Assembly: GCF_964204645.1 (NCBI RefSeq)
Contig: NW_027437481.1
Coordinates: 1 to 52,000 of the forward strand
Direction: 5' to 3'
DNA from: Tubulanus polymorphus
Taxonomy: Eukaryota; Nemertea; Palaeonemertea; Tubulaniformes; Tubulanidae
Length of the DNA: 52,000 nt
The position numbers and the translations under genes were made by a program. Positions within the stretch are counted from its first letter, which is position 1; every line of letters starts with the position of its first letter. Positions 10,240 to 21,260 of the stretch are shown piece after piece. Below the pieces are notes generated by a model, which searched no databases, was not told where the DNA came from, and worked only from the letters and a program-made list of their open reading frames with translations.

Positions 10240-10330
10240 ATAGATACGCTAGCATCTTCACCCGTCAAGGGATTCGAACCCACTACGCTAAAGCTGTTCC
10301 CCGAACCCCTTGACCTCACGAGTCGTTGGA
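10240..10330 (-). repeat. tRNA-derived SINE head-like sequence
   Basis: On the minus strand the Pol III B box GGTTCGAATCCC lies about 35 nt after a weak A-box-like GAGGTCAAGGGG. A proper acceptor stem does not form, so a functional tRNA gene is unlikely; a SINE head is the better reading. Confidence 0.4.
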
Positions 10331-10821
10331 GTCGTTACTAGCCGACCAGAATCTGATCGTACCAATCACAGCGCTTGTAACAAACCGACAGTAGACTTCT
10401 GTTTGTTTTCCCGTTAAATGGACCAATCAGCGAACGTTTTACCGAACAAGGAAGTATTTCGCAAATCGATATATGACGTCATGCGCAACAGCGCCAGTAA
10501 TGAAATCACACTTCGTGAGGCCATGGGGCTGGTGGAAGCCAGTTCGGGAGTGATACTGGACCCCTGGCAAGCGAGGATGATACGCTAGCAAACCGGCATT
10601 CTCATAATGAGACCGGCAACCAGTCAAACTAAAATCAAAATATTGGCATCTGGATGGAATAAACCAGACTTAGGCCTAACTGAAAAGGTTGATAGCTCAC
10701 TCATAATATTGTTGTTTTATCGGCGTGTTCTTTACACAGTGATACAAATTTGAATTCAAATAGAATTCGACTTAAAATTAGATTTCAATCAACAAAATCG
10801 AATTTACTTGAATTGGTAACT
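10331..10821. other. No gene seen
   Basis: Noncoding. GATACGCTAGCA occurs at about 10578 and also at about 10243 beside the SINE-like head, hinting that the stretch is part of a repeat. Confidence 0.25.
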
Positions 10822-10876
10822 GGTAATTAGCATTGCCATAGCCTCAATTGGTAATTAGCATTGCCATAGCCTCAAT
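10822..10876 (+). repeat. 28-bp tandem duplication (2 copies)
   Basis: GGTAATTAGCATTGCCATAG plus the 8 following bases occurs twice head to tail (10822-10849 and 10850-10876) with no differences seen. Confidence 0.85.
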
Positions 10877-11044
10877 AAAGTCGCGGTATTACCCAAGGAT
10901 CCAAACGTCAGCCCTAATTTTTTAAGTCGAAGTTTATTTAGTTTGACCGTAAGTGTGAGTGATGTTGAATTACAGGCCCTCGTCTATGTTTAAATGAAGT
11001 AGGAAGCCTATCCCAAAAATCGAGTTCAAACGAAAATAAATAGG

Positions 11045-11252
11045 GGGTAAAACTGCAGATCCGCACCTCTCCGCGTAAACGGTTCAATCAATTAATTACA
11101 TTAAATATCATTGTTTCAGATTCAAAATGTCATCAGCAATTCAGTATATTGCCATTGGTTAATTTTAAATCTTCACTAGAAAGATTTTAGCCAGGATTCT
11201 GTCATTCAGTAGATTGCGTCAATCACGAGAGGTGCGGATCTGCACTTTTACC
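11045..11252. mobile_element. hAT-type miniature element, copy 1
   Basis: Terminal inverted repeats of about 26 bp begin GGTAAAA and contain CAGATCCGCACCTCTC. An identical 8-bp sequence, TAAATAGG, flanks both ends (11037-11044 and 11253-11260), the duplication length typical of hAT elements. The left end has one extra G. The interior is noncoding and nearly identical to the copy at 12407-12609. Confidence 0.8.
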
Positions 11253-11260
11253 TAAATAGG

Positions 11261-12067
11261 CCTACCTACTAGACAATGCCAATAGCTAGGCCTACGATAG
11301 TCGATATAATACCATAAATATTTAATAGATGAAATCTAAGTGACGGATGCCTCGTCACAGCTTGATTAAATTTTTCATAGTAAGAAATCATAGCGATTCG
11401 GGAAAACAACCTCAAGTACGGGGTAACGAAAACACTCAAAATATTGTCAGTGAAGGAACACACTTAAGTGTTGTTAATGAAACTGGAAAGAGAATCAACT
11501 CCAATATATTTCATATTGAAATTGTACTGTAGTTGGACCCAAAGCATTAAATTAATGAAGAAATTAAATCAATTCTTAGTCAAAACTTGGAAAATTGAAA
11601 ATTAATGCCAGAGTTAAGGGGTGGGAGGAAAGAAGATGAAACTGTAGGCCTAACTCTTAAGTTTTGATTCATTTATGAAATTCTGGCTCATTATAAGCCC
11701 AAATTTCAGAAATGAATCAAACCTCATAATTTTCTAATCTTATATTATAAGATCAAATGAAATTTAAATTTTTTATTTTTGCGAGAAAAAAACTTGAAAA
11801 ATTTCTTATAAATTAGGTCTCGGTAGCCTACCACTATCGATTATTCTTTCAATTTAGATAAAGTGTCATTTTTTAATGGGTTAAAATTCTTTGTGAAAAC
11901 ATAATGTAACCAATGACATTTCTATGGTCGAAACTGAGAGGGGTTTTTGCAATATTGAAGAATTTTGATCTGGTAGTTAATTTAGAAATTAGTTCCATTT
12001 GGAAATAAAAGGAAGACGAGAAGATTACAACGCATTTCTTAATTACTGTACCTGCAAAGAGAAAAAA
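11261..12067. other. No gene seen
   Basis: AT-rich sequence with scattered TAGGCCTA words. Short open frames on both strands resemble no protein family. Confidence 0.3.
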
Positions 12068-12698
12068 ATCGAATACGTGTTGAAACGCACAAATCGAAAA
12101 ATTATTTTCGGCTAAAAAAAAATCAATTAGCAGAAAATGAGAATGTCAGTACAAAAATTGATTTCTCTTGCAAAAAATATACACTTCTTTCTAATCCTTC
12201 TTCAAAATAAGCAGTGCACGTGGCCAGCGGTACCGAATTCCTTATTCGGTGAAGAAGGGGCTGACACTAATGTTTTTGCCGACGGCGATGTCGATGCTGC
12301 GAGCGAGCAAGACGTGCCGATCCGGTGACGTGCTGGCCGGGAAATTTTACGACTCTAACGCGACTCATCGCAGTTTTTAGGGTCATTACTTTCGTTTAAA
12401 AAAGCGGGTAAAAGTGCAGATCTGCACCTCTCCGCGTAAACGGTTCAATCAATTACATTAAATATCATTGTTTCAGATTCAAAATGTCATCAGCAATTCA
12501 GTACATTGCCATTGGTTAATTTTAAATCTTCACTAGAAAGATTTTAGCCTGGATTCTGTCATTCAGTAGATTGCGTCAATCACGAGAGGTGCGGAGCTGC
12601 ACTTTTACCAAAAAGCGTATTTCAGTGCTGCGGCTGGGAATGACTGCTGCGTGCGCGAGAGCGTAATTCTCCGGGATTCGAACCTCCGGGATTCGAAC
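12068..12698 (-). repeat. SINE-like repeat, copy A, split by a hAT-type miniature element
   Basis: Apart from the 203-bp insertion at 12407-12609, this region matches 48430-48800 read in the opposite direction: the shared blocks include ACCGAATTCCTTATT, CGTATTTCAGTGCTG and GTAATTCTCCGGGATTCG. In its own orientation the element starts with a B-box-like GGTTCGAATCCC and ends beside a T-rich tract, as in a tRNA-derived SINE. The B-box end is duplicated here. Confidence 0.65.
12407..12609. mobile_element. hAT-type miniature element, copy 2
   Basis: 203 bp, ends GGTAAAAGTGCAG and CTGCACTTTTACC, flanked by exact 8-bp duplications AAAAAGCG (12399-12406 and 12610-12617). It is inserted in the SINE-like repeat; the related repeat at 48 kb has a single AAAAAGCG and no insertion, confirming the borders. 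Confidence 0.9.
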
Positions 12699-13952
12699 CA
12701 CTTGGGACTTTAGTCCCAGCGGGCTATTGCGTTCACTTTTCGTCCGTCTGTCCGTCCGTAGACGGAATCCAGTTATTTTGGGAAGTTTTGAAGACGCTTC
12801 AAGGTAATGTCTTGATATTTGGGTTACACATGTATCTACCCTAGACACATCTTCAGCCCAAAAACTGGCCCTGTCAGAATCAAGATGGCCGACTGGCAGC
12901 CATTGTTGTTCACCAAAATCAGCACTTTTTACACATTTTTGAACTTTTTGAGGGAAATTTTGAAGACGCTTCGATCAATTACCTTGATCTTTCGGATATA
13001 TGTGAATCCCCCCAGGGCCCATCAACATAACAAAAATTGGGTCGGTCGGACTCAAGATGGCCGTCCTATGACCTTTTTAGTGCCCAAAAATGTTAATTTT
13101 GGCCCAAATTCTGAGTCCTGTAGCTTCCTACTGGTTTGCCATTTCTCATTACAATTTGTGATGGGTATTCTTTGGAAAGGGATGTTTTATACCTGAGACA
13201 GGTATTTTTCATCAGCCAATTATGATGCAATTGGCGGCCTTCTTGGTGTCACCAGTACTCATTCGTAAGTTGGAAAAAGTTTTTCCACATTATATTGATA
13301 CCTAAGCGTATTTTGCTACCACAATCAATTAGAAAGTTGTAGCTCATAACGTGTTCTATGATTGTGGTGAGTTTCAAGGTAATTGGATTTCGTATATGGC
13401 CACCAGGGGGTGTTGAATAATACAATATCTTAGCATTTCTTTATTATATTCTTATCAATGCATATTTTGTAACCACAATCGATTGGAAAGTTGTAGCTCA
13501 TGACATCATCTATGATTGTTGCGAGTTTTAAGGACATAAATTTTTCTATATGGTCACCAGGGGGCGTTGAATAGTAGAATAACTTAGTATTTCCTTATTA
13601 TATTGGTACCTAGGCATATTTTGTTACCATGATCAATTGCAAAGTTGTAGTTCGTGACATATTCTATGATTGTGGTGAGTTTCGAGGTCATTGGGTTTTG
13701 AATATGGTCACCAGGGGCGTTGAATAGTAGAATGACTTAGTATTTCCATATTAAATTGGTAACGAGGCATATTTTGTTATCACAATCAATTACAAAATCA
13801 TAGCTGCTGACAGGTTCTATGATTGTGGTGAGTTTCAAGGTCATTGGTTTTTGTAAATGGTCACCAGAGGGCGTTGAATGTTGAAATTGTTAGATTGTTG
13901 AGCATTTGAAACCACTTCCCTAGTGGGCATGGTGTCCCTGGACCCCTAGTTT
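12699..13952 (+). repeat. Dispersed repeat R1, copy A (full-length looking)
   Basis: It starts with CACTTGGGACTTTAGTCCCA (a short hairpin) and ends with GGTGTCCCTGGACCCCTAG. From about 13,280 it contains roughly four subrepeats of about 150 bp, each with ATTTTGTTACCACAATCAAT, GATTGTGGTGAGTTTCAAGG and GGTCACCAGGGGGCGTTGAA. Open frames in it are short and are translated forms of the repeat. The element class is unknown to me. Confidence 0.75.
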
Positions 13953-14043
13953 AATCACTTGGAGCACTGATCCCCCTTAGAATTTATCATATCTAACTTT
14001 AAAAGAAACATTTTGTCTTGATATTTCCACTTGATTTTAAGCC

Positions 14044-15072
14044 CACTTGGGACTTAAGTCGCAGCGGGCTATTGCGTTCACTTTTCGTCTGTTGTCCGTT
14101 CATCCGTCCATAGACGGAATCCAGTTATTTTGGGAAGTTTTAAAGATGCTTCAATTTAATGTCTTGGTTTTTGGGTTACACATCTTTAAGGCCAAAAACT
14201 GGTCCTGTCAGAATCAAGATGGTCGACTGGCAGCCATCGTTGTTTGCCAAAATCACTTTTTACACATTCTTGAAGTTTTTGAGGGAAATTTTGAAGAGGC
14301 TGTTATCAAATACCTTGATCTTTCGTATATATTTGTATCCCCCAAGGGCCCATCAGCGAGAGAAAAATTGGGTCGATCATACTCAAAATGGCCGTCCTGT
14401 GACCTTTTTTGTGCCCAAAAATGTCAATTTTGGCCTGAATTCTGAGTCCTGTAACTTCCTCATTGTTTGCCATTTTTCATTGCAATTTGTGATGGGTATT
14501 CCTTAAAAAGAGATCGTTTATACCCGAGACAGGTATTTTTGATCAGCCAATGATGACGCAATTGGCTGTCATCTTGGTGTCATCAGTACCGGTACTCATT
14601 TGTAGGAGGAAAAAAGTATTTCCAAATAATATTGATACCAAAACATATTTTGTTACCACAATCAATTGGAACGTTGTAGTTCTAGATTGTGGTGAGTTTC
14701 AAGGTCATTAGTTTTTGTATATGGCCATCCGGGGGCATTGAACAATGCAATAACTTAGTATTTCTATATTATATTTGTACCTATACATATTTTGTTACCA
14801 CAATCAATTGAAAAGTTGTAGCTCATGACATGTTTAATGATTATGGTGAGTTTCAAGGTCATTAGTTATTCTATATAGTCACCAGGGGGTGTTGAAAAGT
14901 AGAATAGCTTAGTATTTCCTGATTATATTGGTACCTATGATCAATTGCAAAGTTGTAGCTCATGACATGTTCTTTGAATTAAGTGAGTTTCTAGGTCATA
15001 TTGCTTTGCATATGGTTACCAGGGGCGTTGAATACTAGAATAACTTAGTATTTCCAAATTATATTGGTAACT
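14044..15072 (+). repeat. Dispersed repeat R1, copy B (3' end missing)
   Basis: Same start as copy A, internal subrepeats at about 14,640-15,070, and an abrupt end at TATTGGTAACTATC, where copy A continues. It lies in direct orientation only 91 bp after copy A. Confidence 0.75.
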
Positions 15073-15478
15073 ATCAGCCCATGTGTAGTAACTAGATCAG
15101 CTCTAGCTTGAGTGAGGCTGTGTATGAGGGATAAACATGTGTTTGATGTAGGCAAACGTACTTGTTTAACCCTTTCACTGCAAGTATTTTGTAATCAATT
15201 AACCCTCTCCTGCCACTTATAGTTAGTGGTTTTTTTTAGGTATAACATCTATACTATAAGCGGCTAGGCTTCTTTAACTTTGTAACGCGTAATATCCGTT
15301 CGTGTGGCTTCGATTACCCGTTGAATTGTATGGATTGAGCGAGGATGGTCTGATCTGTGTTTTAGAATCGATTTCGTGCCGATACGATAAAGTTTAGGTA
15401 GACTTTTGGACCATTTAAGTTTGGACGCTCCACGTGACGTCACTGCGCGTGATGATCAAAACAAACATTTGAGTGTCA
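15073..15478. other. No gene seen
   Basis: Noncoding; contains CCACGTGACGTCACTGCGCG at about 15,430, a CpG-rich promoter-like word without an attached gene. Confidence 0.3.
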
Positions 15479-15690
15479 GCTGTTGCTCGGTTTTTGTATA
15501 GTGTGCTTTACTACAGAGACGCTGATGACCTCAATTCATCTCTCTGCCTACAGAGACGCGGGTGACCTCGCGGGGAATCTAATAGTAGAGATTACTGCGA
15601 TGTGAGCATTGGCTGTTGCTTGGTTTTCCACAGAGACGTAGGTGACCTCAATTCGCCTCTGCCTGGGGAATCTAATAGTGGAGATTACTG
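15479..15690 (+). repeat. Imperfect tandem duplication
   Basis: Copy 1 (15479-15598) and copy 2 (15612-15690) share GCTGTTGCTYGGTTTT, CAGAGACG, GTGACCTCAATTC and GGGGAATCTAATAGT. The CAGAGACG...GTGACCT core occurs three times. Confidence 0.7.
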
Positions 15691-17463
15691 TATGTATTCG
15701 AGCTCACCATAGCGCCACTTCCTTAACAAAGAAAAGTGTGCCAATCCATTCTTCACACATGGCATGCTCTATGTTCTGTTCCAGAGTAGGTACCCATGAT
15801 CGTGTTACAGTACTCACCCCTCAAAAACAAACCAAAAACATAGTTTACAGGGAAATATTGTAATACTTTTTCTCTTCTTTGATATTTGTTTCTAATGCCT
15901 GACTTATAATGTAGATTTCATATCAATAAATAAATGTAATATTATTTTTATCCCCACCTTAGTGATTTATTATACTCTACCCGTCCGCCAGGACGGGTAC
16001 TTTGCTAGTACAATATATTCAATTAGCTCCATTGCTATTACTACTGAATTTAATTCAAACTATTTAATGCAAACTATATATGGTTAGAAAGTAAATATAC
16101 TAAGCTATCTTATCCCACCAAAAGAAGTAGATGCAGTTTAAACTAGGTCAACCAATGACGTCATCAAGATTGCTGCCAAACTCCGTTCCAATCGAAAAAT
16201 GAAATTTCAAAGTCATATATCATGTTACAGTAAGCAAATATATGATTATTTTCAAGCTAATACACTTATATGTACAACACAATAAAGTTTATTTCATGTT
16301 GATAACCATGGTAATTCAGTTTTGTGCCAGAATATGGTCACTTCACTAATACCAAAATTTTTCGCTTTCGAAACACATTCAATTTTCAGTCAGATTCTTT
16401 TCAACATGCCATTTTTGAAATAAGGATAGGGACACAAAGGAATGTTACAACAAAAATAATGACCAGCTGGCTGATTTCCATCACTGTTATAATCATGATC
16501 ATCCAAATCATTTTCAGCGTTGCCATGGTTACTGTCAAAATCATCACTTCAAAATGCAAACAACTATCCTCAACACCAAACGATGAATTCTCTTATCATA
16601 AATAACGCCACTGCGGGTTGTATGTGAACTTTATGCACGGAGTGAAGGATAAATAAATGACTAATTTACGGCTAATTCGAGCAACTTTTTTCGATAAGTC
16701 AGATCTTGGGTCCCTGTACATATACTTAAGTTTCTTCTGGTTAAGAAATCGCGGAAAGTTCAACTTTGACAGCATTTGCCCTTCAAGGCAGATTTCAAAA
16801 TAAAAAATTTTGATGGAGGCATATAAAGAACATTTTAGACAGGTTTGCACAGATATCAATAAAACTAGGTGATATTTTATAATGATAACGTTACATTTTT
16901 GACTGCGCTGATCTGCTGATCTTCGAAAAATGAGAAACTATGGTTTCTCTTTGTGTGGCCTAACACTTTTTGTTTACTTTTTGTTACGTTCATATACAAG
17001 CAGTCAAAAGTTTGCAAGTATATATTGTACCGTTAAACTTCCTTAATGCAACAACCTTTATTATGAAATGTGTTACAGTGTTCTCGCTGGTTCAAAATTA
17101 AAGCATGGCAGCACGAGCGCCAAAGGCGCGTCCCCATATCAGGAATGGGTGTGGTGTGACCGTTATTGGCATTGATTTCTTTTATTTTTAACACACGGGG
17201 AAATCCCTGGATATTTATAGGCCCTACCACCGGCAGTTCAGTATGCCCTCCCGCTCAGTTGAAACTATACAATTATTGACGTATATAGGCTTTACTAAGT
17301 AACTATGAGAATGTGTTTATTATACAATTATTGATGCTCCGGTTATAAAATTGAGCATGTGAACCTGACAATCTAAGAAAGAGAAAGCCTGATAAGTAAA
17401 TAAACTCCCGACAATTTTTTTAAGCATGGCGTATCTTTTATGGGCGTGGCTGTAAAGTGCCGA
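15691..17463. other. No confident gene; short hairpin at 15979-15998
   Basis: Mostly AT-rich noncoding sequence. ACCCGTCC and GGACGGGT form an 8-bp stem with a 4-nt loop at 15979-15998. An open frame at 16324-16605 has a hydrophobic stretch but no recognisable family. Confidence 0.3.
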
Positions 17464-17475
17464 AACATGGCGGGC
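17464..17475 (+). promoter_or_regulatory. YY1-like motif upstream of the ELOF1 exon
   Basis: AACATGGCGGGC differs by little from the metazoan YY1 core AAnATGGCGGC, which often lies near transcription starts. It lies 96-107 bp before the ATG. Inferred from the motif and position only. Confidence 0.4.
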
Positions 17476-17570
17476 AGCCGTGCTAAAACCCCCAGCCAGA
17501 ACACTGTATTATTAGATATGAAATATATGAAACTGGGAATATTGATTTGATTATAGATTTGAAGTGAGTG

Positions 17571-17686
17571 ATGGGAAGAAGAAAGAAATCAGCAAAACCT
17601 CCACCGAAGCGTAAGATTATTGAACCCCTTGACCAAGTATTCAATTGTCCATTCTGTAATCATGAAAAGTCTTGTGAGGTAAAAAT
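17571..17686 (+). CDS. ELOF1: Transcription elongation factor 1 homolog (ELOF1), first coding exon
   Basis: The exon reads [15 protein letters not shown] and then [16 protein letters not shown], the highly conserved N terminus of ELOF1/Elf1, a zinc-ribbon protein of about 83 residues that binds elongating RNA polymerase II in the nucleus. The basic N-terminal tail and the first zinc pair, C26-x-x-C29, are present. The exon ends in phase 2 inside the Met codon at a consensus donor, AT|GTAAGT (17686/17687). The second zinc pair and the conserved SDWIDACE region should be in later exons; I did not find them downstream in the window, so they lie beyond it, are missed, or are lost. It is too short for ordinary open-frame listing. 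A retrocopy is excluded because the donor is intact and reading stops right after it. Confidence 0.85.
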
Positions 17687-17716
17687 GTAAGTATATTGTA
17701 AAAGTTATTTTAAGTA

Positions 17717-17765
17717 TAGATATAGCTGCGTTGCAGCTATAACAGGTTTTTGCCTTCCTGGATCG
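17717..17765 (+). repeat. ATATAGCTGC repeat family, partial copy
   Basis: ATATAGCTGCGTTGCAGC followed by TATAACAGGTTTTTGCC matches the left end of the 152-bp element at 21957. The opposite terminus is not found here. It lies just inside the presumed ELOF1 intron. Confidence 0.45.
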
Positions 17766-18217
17766 AACGTTATACAGGGATGCGTGCAAACATTTCACCG
17801 GAAATCGGAAACCGTTACAATCCACTTTTTTGAAGGAGCGCCACCCAGTGGTCAGCTCATAACATGGATATGTGGACCGACTTATGCCACTACGGGCACG
17901 TGCTACTACGTGTAAAGTACTAATTTGCCAAGTTTAGGGAAAGTAACATCGAGAATAATGCAGATACAGTGTTTTAACGATTTCCTGGTGGCAGTTTAAG
18001 CGAATTCGGTTATTATTAGTCCCAACAAATAGTCAACAAGATACGAAAACCGAATTTGGCCCAAGGCACTCGACAGATTCAAGATGGCATCTCCGTGATA
18101 TAACCAATACATAAGTTAGGCCGATATGTAGGGTTAACTACGCAGGAGGGAAGGCCTAGTAAGAGTGACAAGTCAGTCCGGCCAGTCACAAGATCAGATG
18201 GGGACTACAATTCACAT

Positions 18218-18321
18218 ATGAAATTGAAATCCAATAACCATTATAAGAACATCACGAACGGTACCATCACTCCCCCTTTACTCACTGTCACTGCTGCTGA
18301 CATTCTTTATCGGTGCAATGG
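18218..18321 (+). CDS. Unrecognised candidate first coding exon
   Basis: ATG at 18218 opens a frame containing HYKNITNGTITPPLLTVTAA and ending DILYRCN, then a good donor GG|GTAGGT (18321/18322, phase 2). Upstream is a YY1-like word CAAGATGGCATC at about 18083. The frame is also open back to about 18108 without another ATG. The composition looks protein-like, but I recognise no family and no second exon. It could be host or chance. Confidence 0.35.
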
Positions 18322-18327
18322 GTAGGT

Positions 18328-19479
18328 ATTTTCAACTGACTTTCTTCTATGACATCACCAATGCCACTGTGTCATGATGTGATGTACAAGGGAACTCTAA
18401 TTTGTAATGTATGTGATGTACCAACTGACTTTAGACCGTTTTATATCGGTGACAACAAGATAACACTGACGCTGACATTTTCTGATTCTAACTTGAATGA
18501 CCGCCGATGTGGCCTAATGGACCGGACCAATTCAATTCAATAAAAAAAACGCGTTCCGGTACAATAAATAAATACCTATACCCTGTTGAATTTTTAGATT
18601 CAGCGCAGCTGAATCTATTAGTTTACTAAATGGTGCCGACTGATTAGTGTTGCACAACTTCTCCGCTTAATGTGTAGCACCTGACGGTATGAGTGTTATG
18701 TCAACAGGATTGTTACAGTTGTAGGGTCATAATTTCTGGTGGTATGGATATCTGGTGTATCTTATTTGGGCCCTGAGGGCTAATTTCCATACGATTTTGG
18801 GCATTTCTGGAGAGACATGTGACGTCATTTTCGCGTGGAGGCGAGACCGCAGCACGCCCATCTGAATGACATTTATACATGTAGATATACGCGCTGTAAA
18901 AAGATCCTCGTACCAGTAGGCCAACATCTTATCGCATGAGTCCGAAACTGCAAATATTTTCTAAGTAGATGCAATCGATCGTCCCTTAAAACTTTCATAA
19001 TATTTTACGGGAAAATGTAGTTTCCATGCGCTAGTAGATAAATACTGAATATTGCGAATGGATACGTGACTACGGCGCGCCGCCATTGACTTACTGTGAC
19101 GCGAGTCTAGAGGTAGGTACCGGCATTTTACATTCTTTTTGTGAAAATGATAGGATTTGATGCGTATATTATGTTTAGACTAGATGTCAATAAAGCGTTG
19201 AATCGTTTTTTTGTCGAGAATAAGAGTTGTCAATGCGTATTTAACTGGCAATTTCACTGATGATGTGTCTTGTCAGTTCCCCTCCGGCGGCACTAAGGCC
19301 TAAACATACGTCAATTTTTTTTCGCTAGCTCGGTCGGTACTTGTAGGTGATGTTAGGATATTACTTGCCCATATATCCAGACAGTGGTCTTGAATCTACC
19401 ATTATGTATTTTTATCGTATTATTGGGTCCATGAATTACACAAGCGCTTTCCAGCCTTAGTTCAGTGAAGCTTCACCTT
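18328..19479. other. No confident gene; tRNA-Arg-like box and small palindrome
   Basis: GATGTGGCCTAATGGACCGG at about 18504 resembles the 5' half of a tRNA-Arg (A box) but has no 3' half, so it is probably a SINE scrap. TAGATTCAGC/GCTGAATCTA form a 10-bp stem at 18595-18617. The rest is unremarkable. Confidence 0.3.
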
Positions 19480-19790
19480 TCTTTGAATGCATTCGGTCGA
19501 AGCGACCATATATACGTGCTGTGCTGTACAACGTAGTTGTACAACCACAGACGCAATTTATTCAGTTCATTAAAAAAACAATACCTTACTGCTGGAGTTA
19601 CCGTTTTGGCGCTTGGGCTTAATAAATATTCCAATAAGGCCATCCCAAACCAATGGTCTGTTTGCCGTAACCCGACCGACCCGACTTCAAAGGTACCGGG
19701 TGAAAACTTTTTTCTGGGATTCATTGAAATAAATTTTATTTTTTATAAAAACGGCCGACCGACCCACTGCCGATGTATGAGCTACGTATG
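19480..19790 (-). repeat. Diverged relative of the interior of the 612-bp TA-flanked element
   Basis: Read on the minus strand, GGTCGGTCGGCC, an AT-rich spacer and GGGTCGGTCGGG occur in the same order as in 47690-47810. Terminal repeats were not found here. Confidence 0.4.
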
Positions 19791-20431
19791 TTTGAAGTGT
19801 GCAGTGTGTGAAAGCATGCCTTGACATGTGGCCTAGTTTAAGTTTTCCAGGAAACTGGCAGTGTTCCAATAAGCTGCCATTCATTCTAATAGTGACTATA
19901 TTAAAGCTGGTAACATAAAAACGCGCATATATTCAAGTACTGTTCCATTTTTAACAGAGATTACGCTCTGGACGAGGTTATAATTTTAGAATAATTCTTT
20001 AAATCTATGCAACGCAATTAGACAAATTTTCTGTGCACAACGTAGATTTGTGATATTGTTTCCATGTAACAAAGGTGATAAATTTGTTTTTTTTTAAAAG
20101 ATTTGGCAAAAAAATTTCTACCTACCTACCTGAAAAGTTGAGTCGGTGTTCGGCAAACAGACAATTATTTTGGGATAGCCTAAAATATAAGGCTATTTTA
20201 TTTTCATCCTTGAGTTCATTTATTTTTCAACAAGAAATACATACCGATATAGGCTTAGGCCATATATAGATCAATTTTTTTGAAACCCGGGGATATAAAA
20301 GGCTTAACTATCGAAACCCCATTATGATGCCTGCTGAAAATGCCACATCCCTGCAATATTAATAACCCTGTTATGCACCGTTAATAATTTAATAGTTAAT
20401 AATTTTTACATTCCATTTTGACCAGGTGTGC
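19791..20431. other. No gene seen
   Basis: AT-rich noncoding sequence. Nothing recognised. Confidence 0.3.
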
Positions 20432-21016
20432 GCTTCACTACTAGGCCTACCATACACTAATATTAACCCTTCACCACTTACCATGCACTGATATTAACCC
20501 TTCACCACTTACCATACGCCGATATTAACCCTTCCCCATTTACCATACACCGATATTAACCCTTCACCACTTACCATGCACCGATATTAACCCTTCCCCA
20601 CTTACCATACGTCGATATTAACCCTTCCCCACATACCATACACTGATATTAACCCTTCACCGCTTACTATGCACTGATATTAACCCTTCACCACTTACCA
20701 TACGCTGATATTAACCCTTCCCCACTTACCATTCACCGATATTAACCCTTCACCACTTACAATTCACCGATATTAACCCCTTTGCCACTTATTATGCACT
20801 GAGTGTAACCCTTCACCACTTACCATACACTGATATTAACCCTTCACAACTTACCGTACACTGATATTAACCCTTCACTACTAACCATACACTGATATCA
20901 ACCCTTCACCTCTGACCATACACAGATATTAACCCTTCAACACTTACCATACACTGATATTAACCCTTCACCACTTACCATACACTGATATTAACTCTTC
21001 ACTACTTACCATACAC
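20432..21016 (+). repeat. 31-bp minisatellite, about 19 units
   Basis: Units of 31 bp are built around TGATATTAACCCTTCACCAC followed by a TTACCATACAC-like segment. Units differ by a few substitutions each. The sequence is unrelated to the large 31-bp array at 28-46 kb. Confidence 0.95.
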
Positions 21017-21260
21017 GAATTCCTGTGTTGCAACTGAAATGGTAAACACATTTGGTCCTACCTTAATGCAGTTGCTTGCATACCATAAACCCAATAAAGT
21101 ATGTGCTACTAATTGAAATTAATGGCTCCATTCAAGTTCTACGTAACTTAGTATATTGAGTTTAAACCTTTAAAGCAATAGCAAGGTATACCACCAATGA
21201 TAACCAGAAAAGGTGTTACTAATCACATGAGTTAACTTTTTTTGCCATTATTTTTTTCAG

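Noticed and set aside
10240-10330. Functional tRNA gene
   Set aside because: B box is good, but the acceptor stem does not pair and the A box is poor; SINE head is more likely.
12819-14506. Open frames of 115-132 codons with similar peptides (PKNVNFGPNSES and like)
   Set aside because: They recur only because R1 copies are repeated; frames differ between copies and contain indels.
16324-16605. 93-codon frame with a hydrophobic stretch
   Set aside because: AT-rich composition explains the hydrophobic run; nothing else supports a membrane protein.
18498-18524. tRNA-Arg gene
   Set aside because: Only the 5' half with the A box is present; no anticodon arm or T arm follows.
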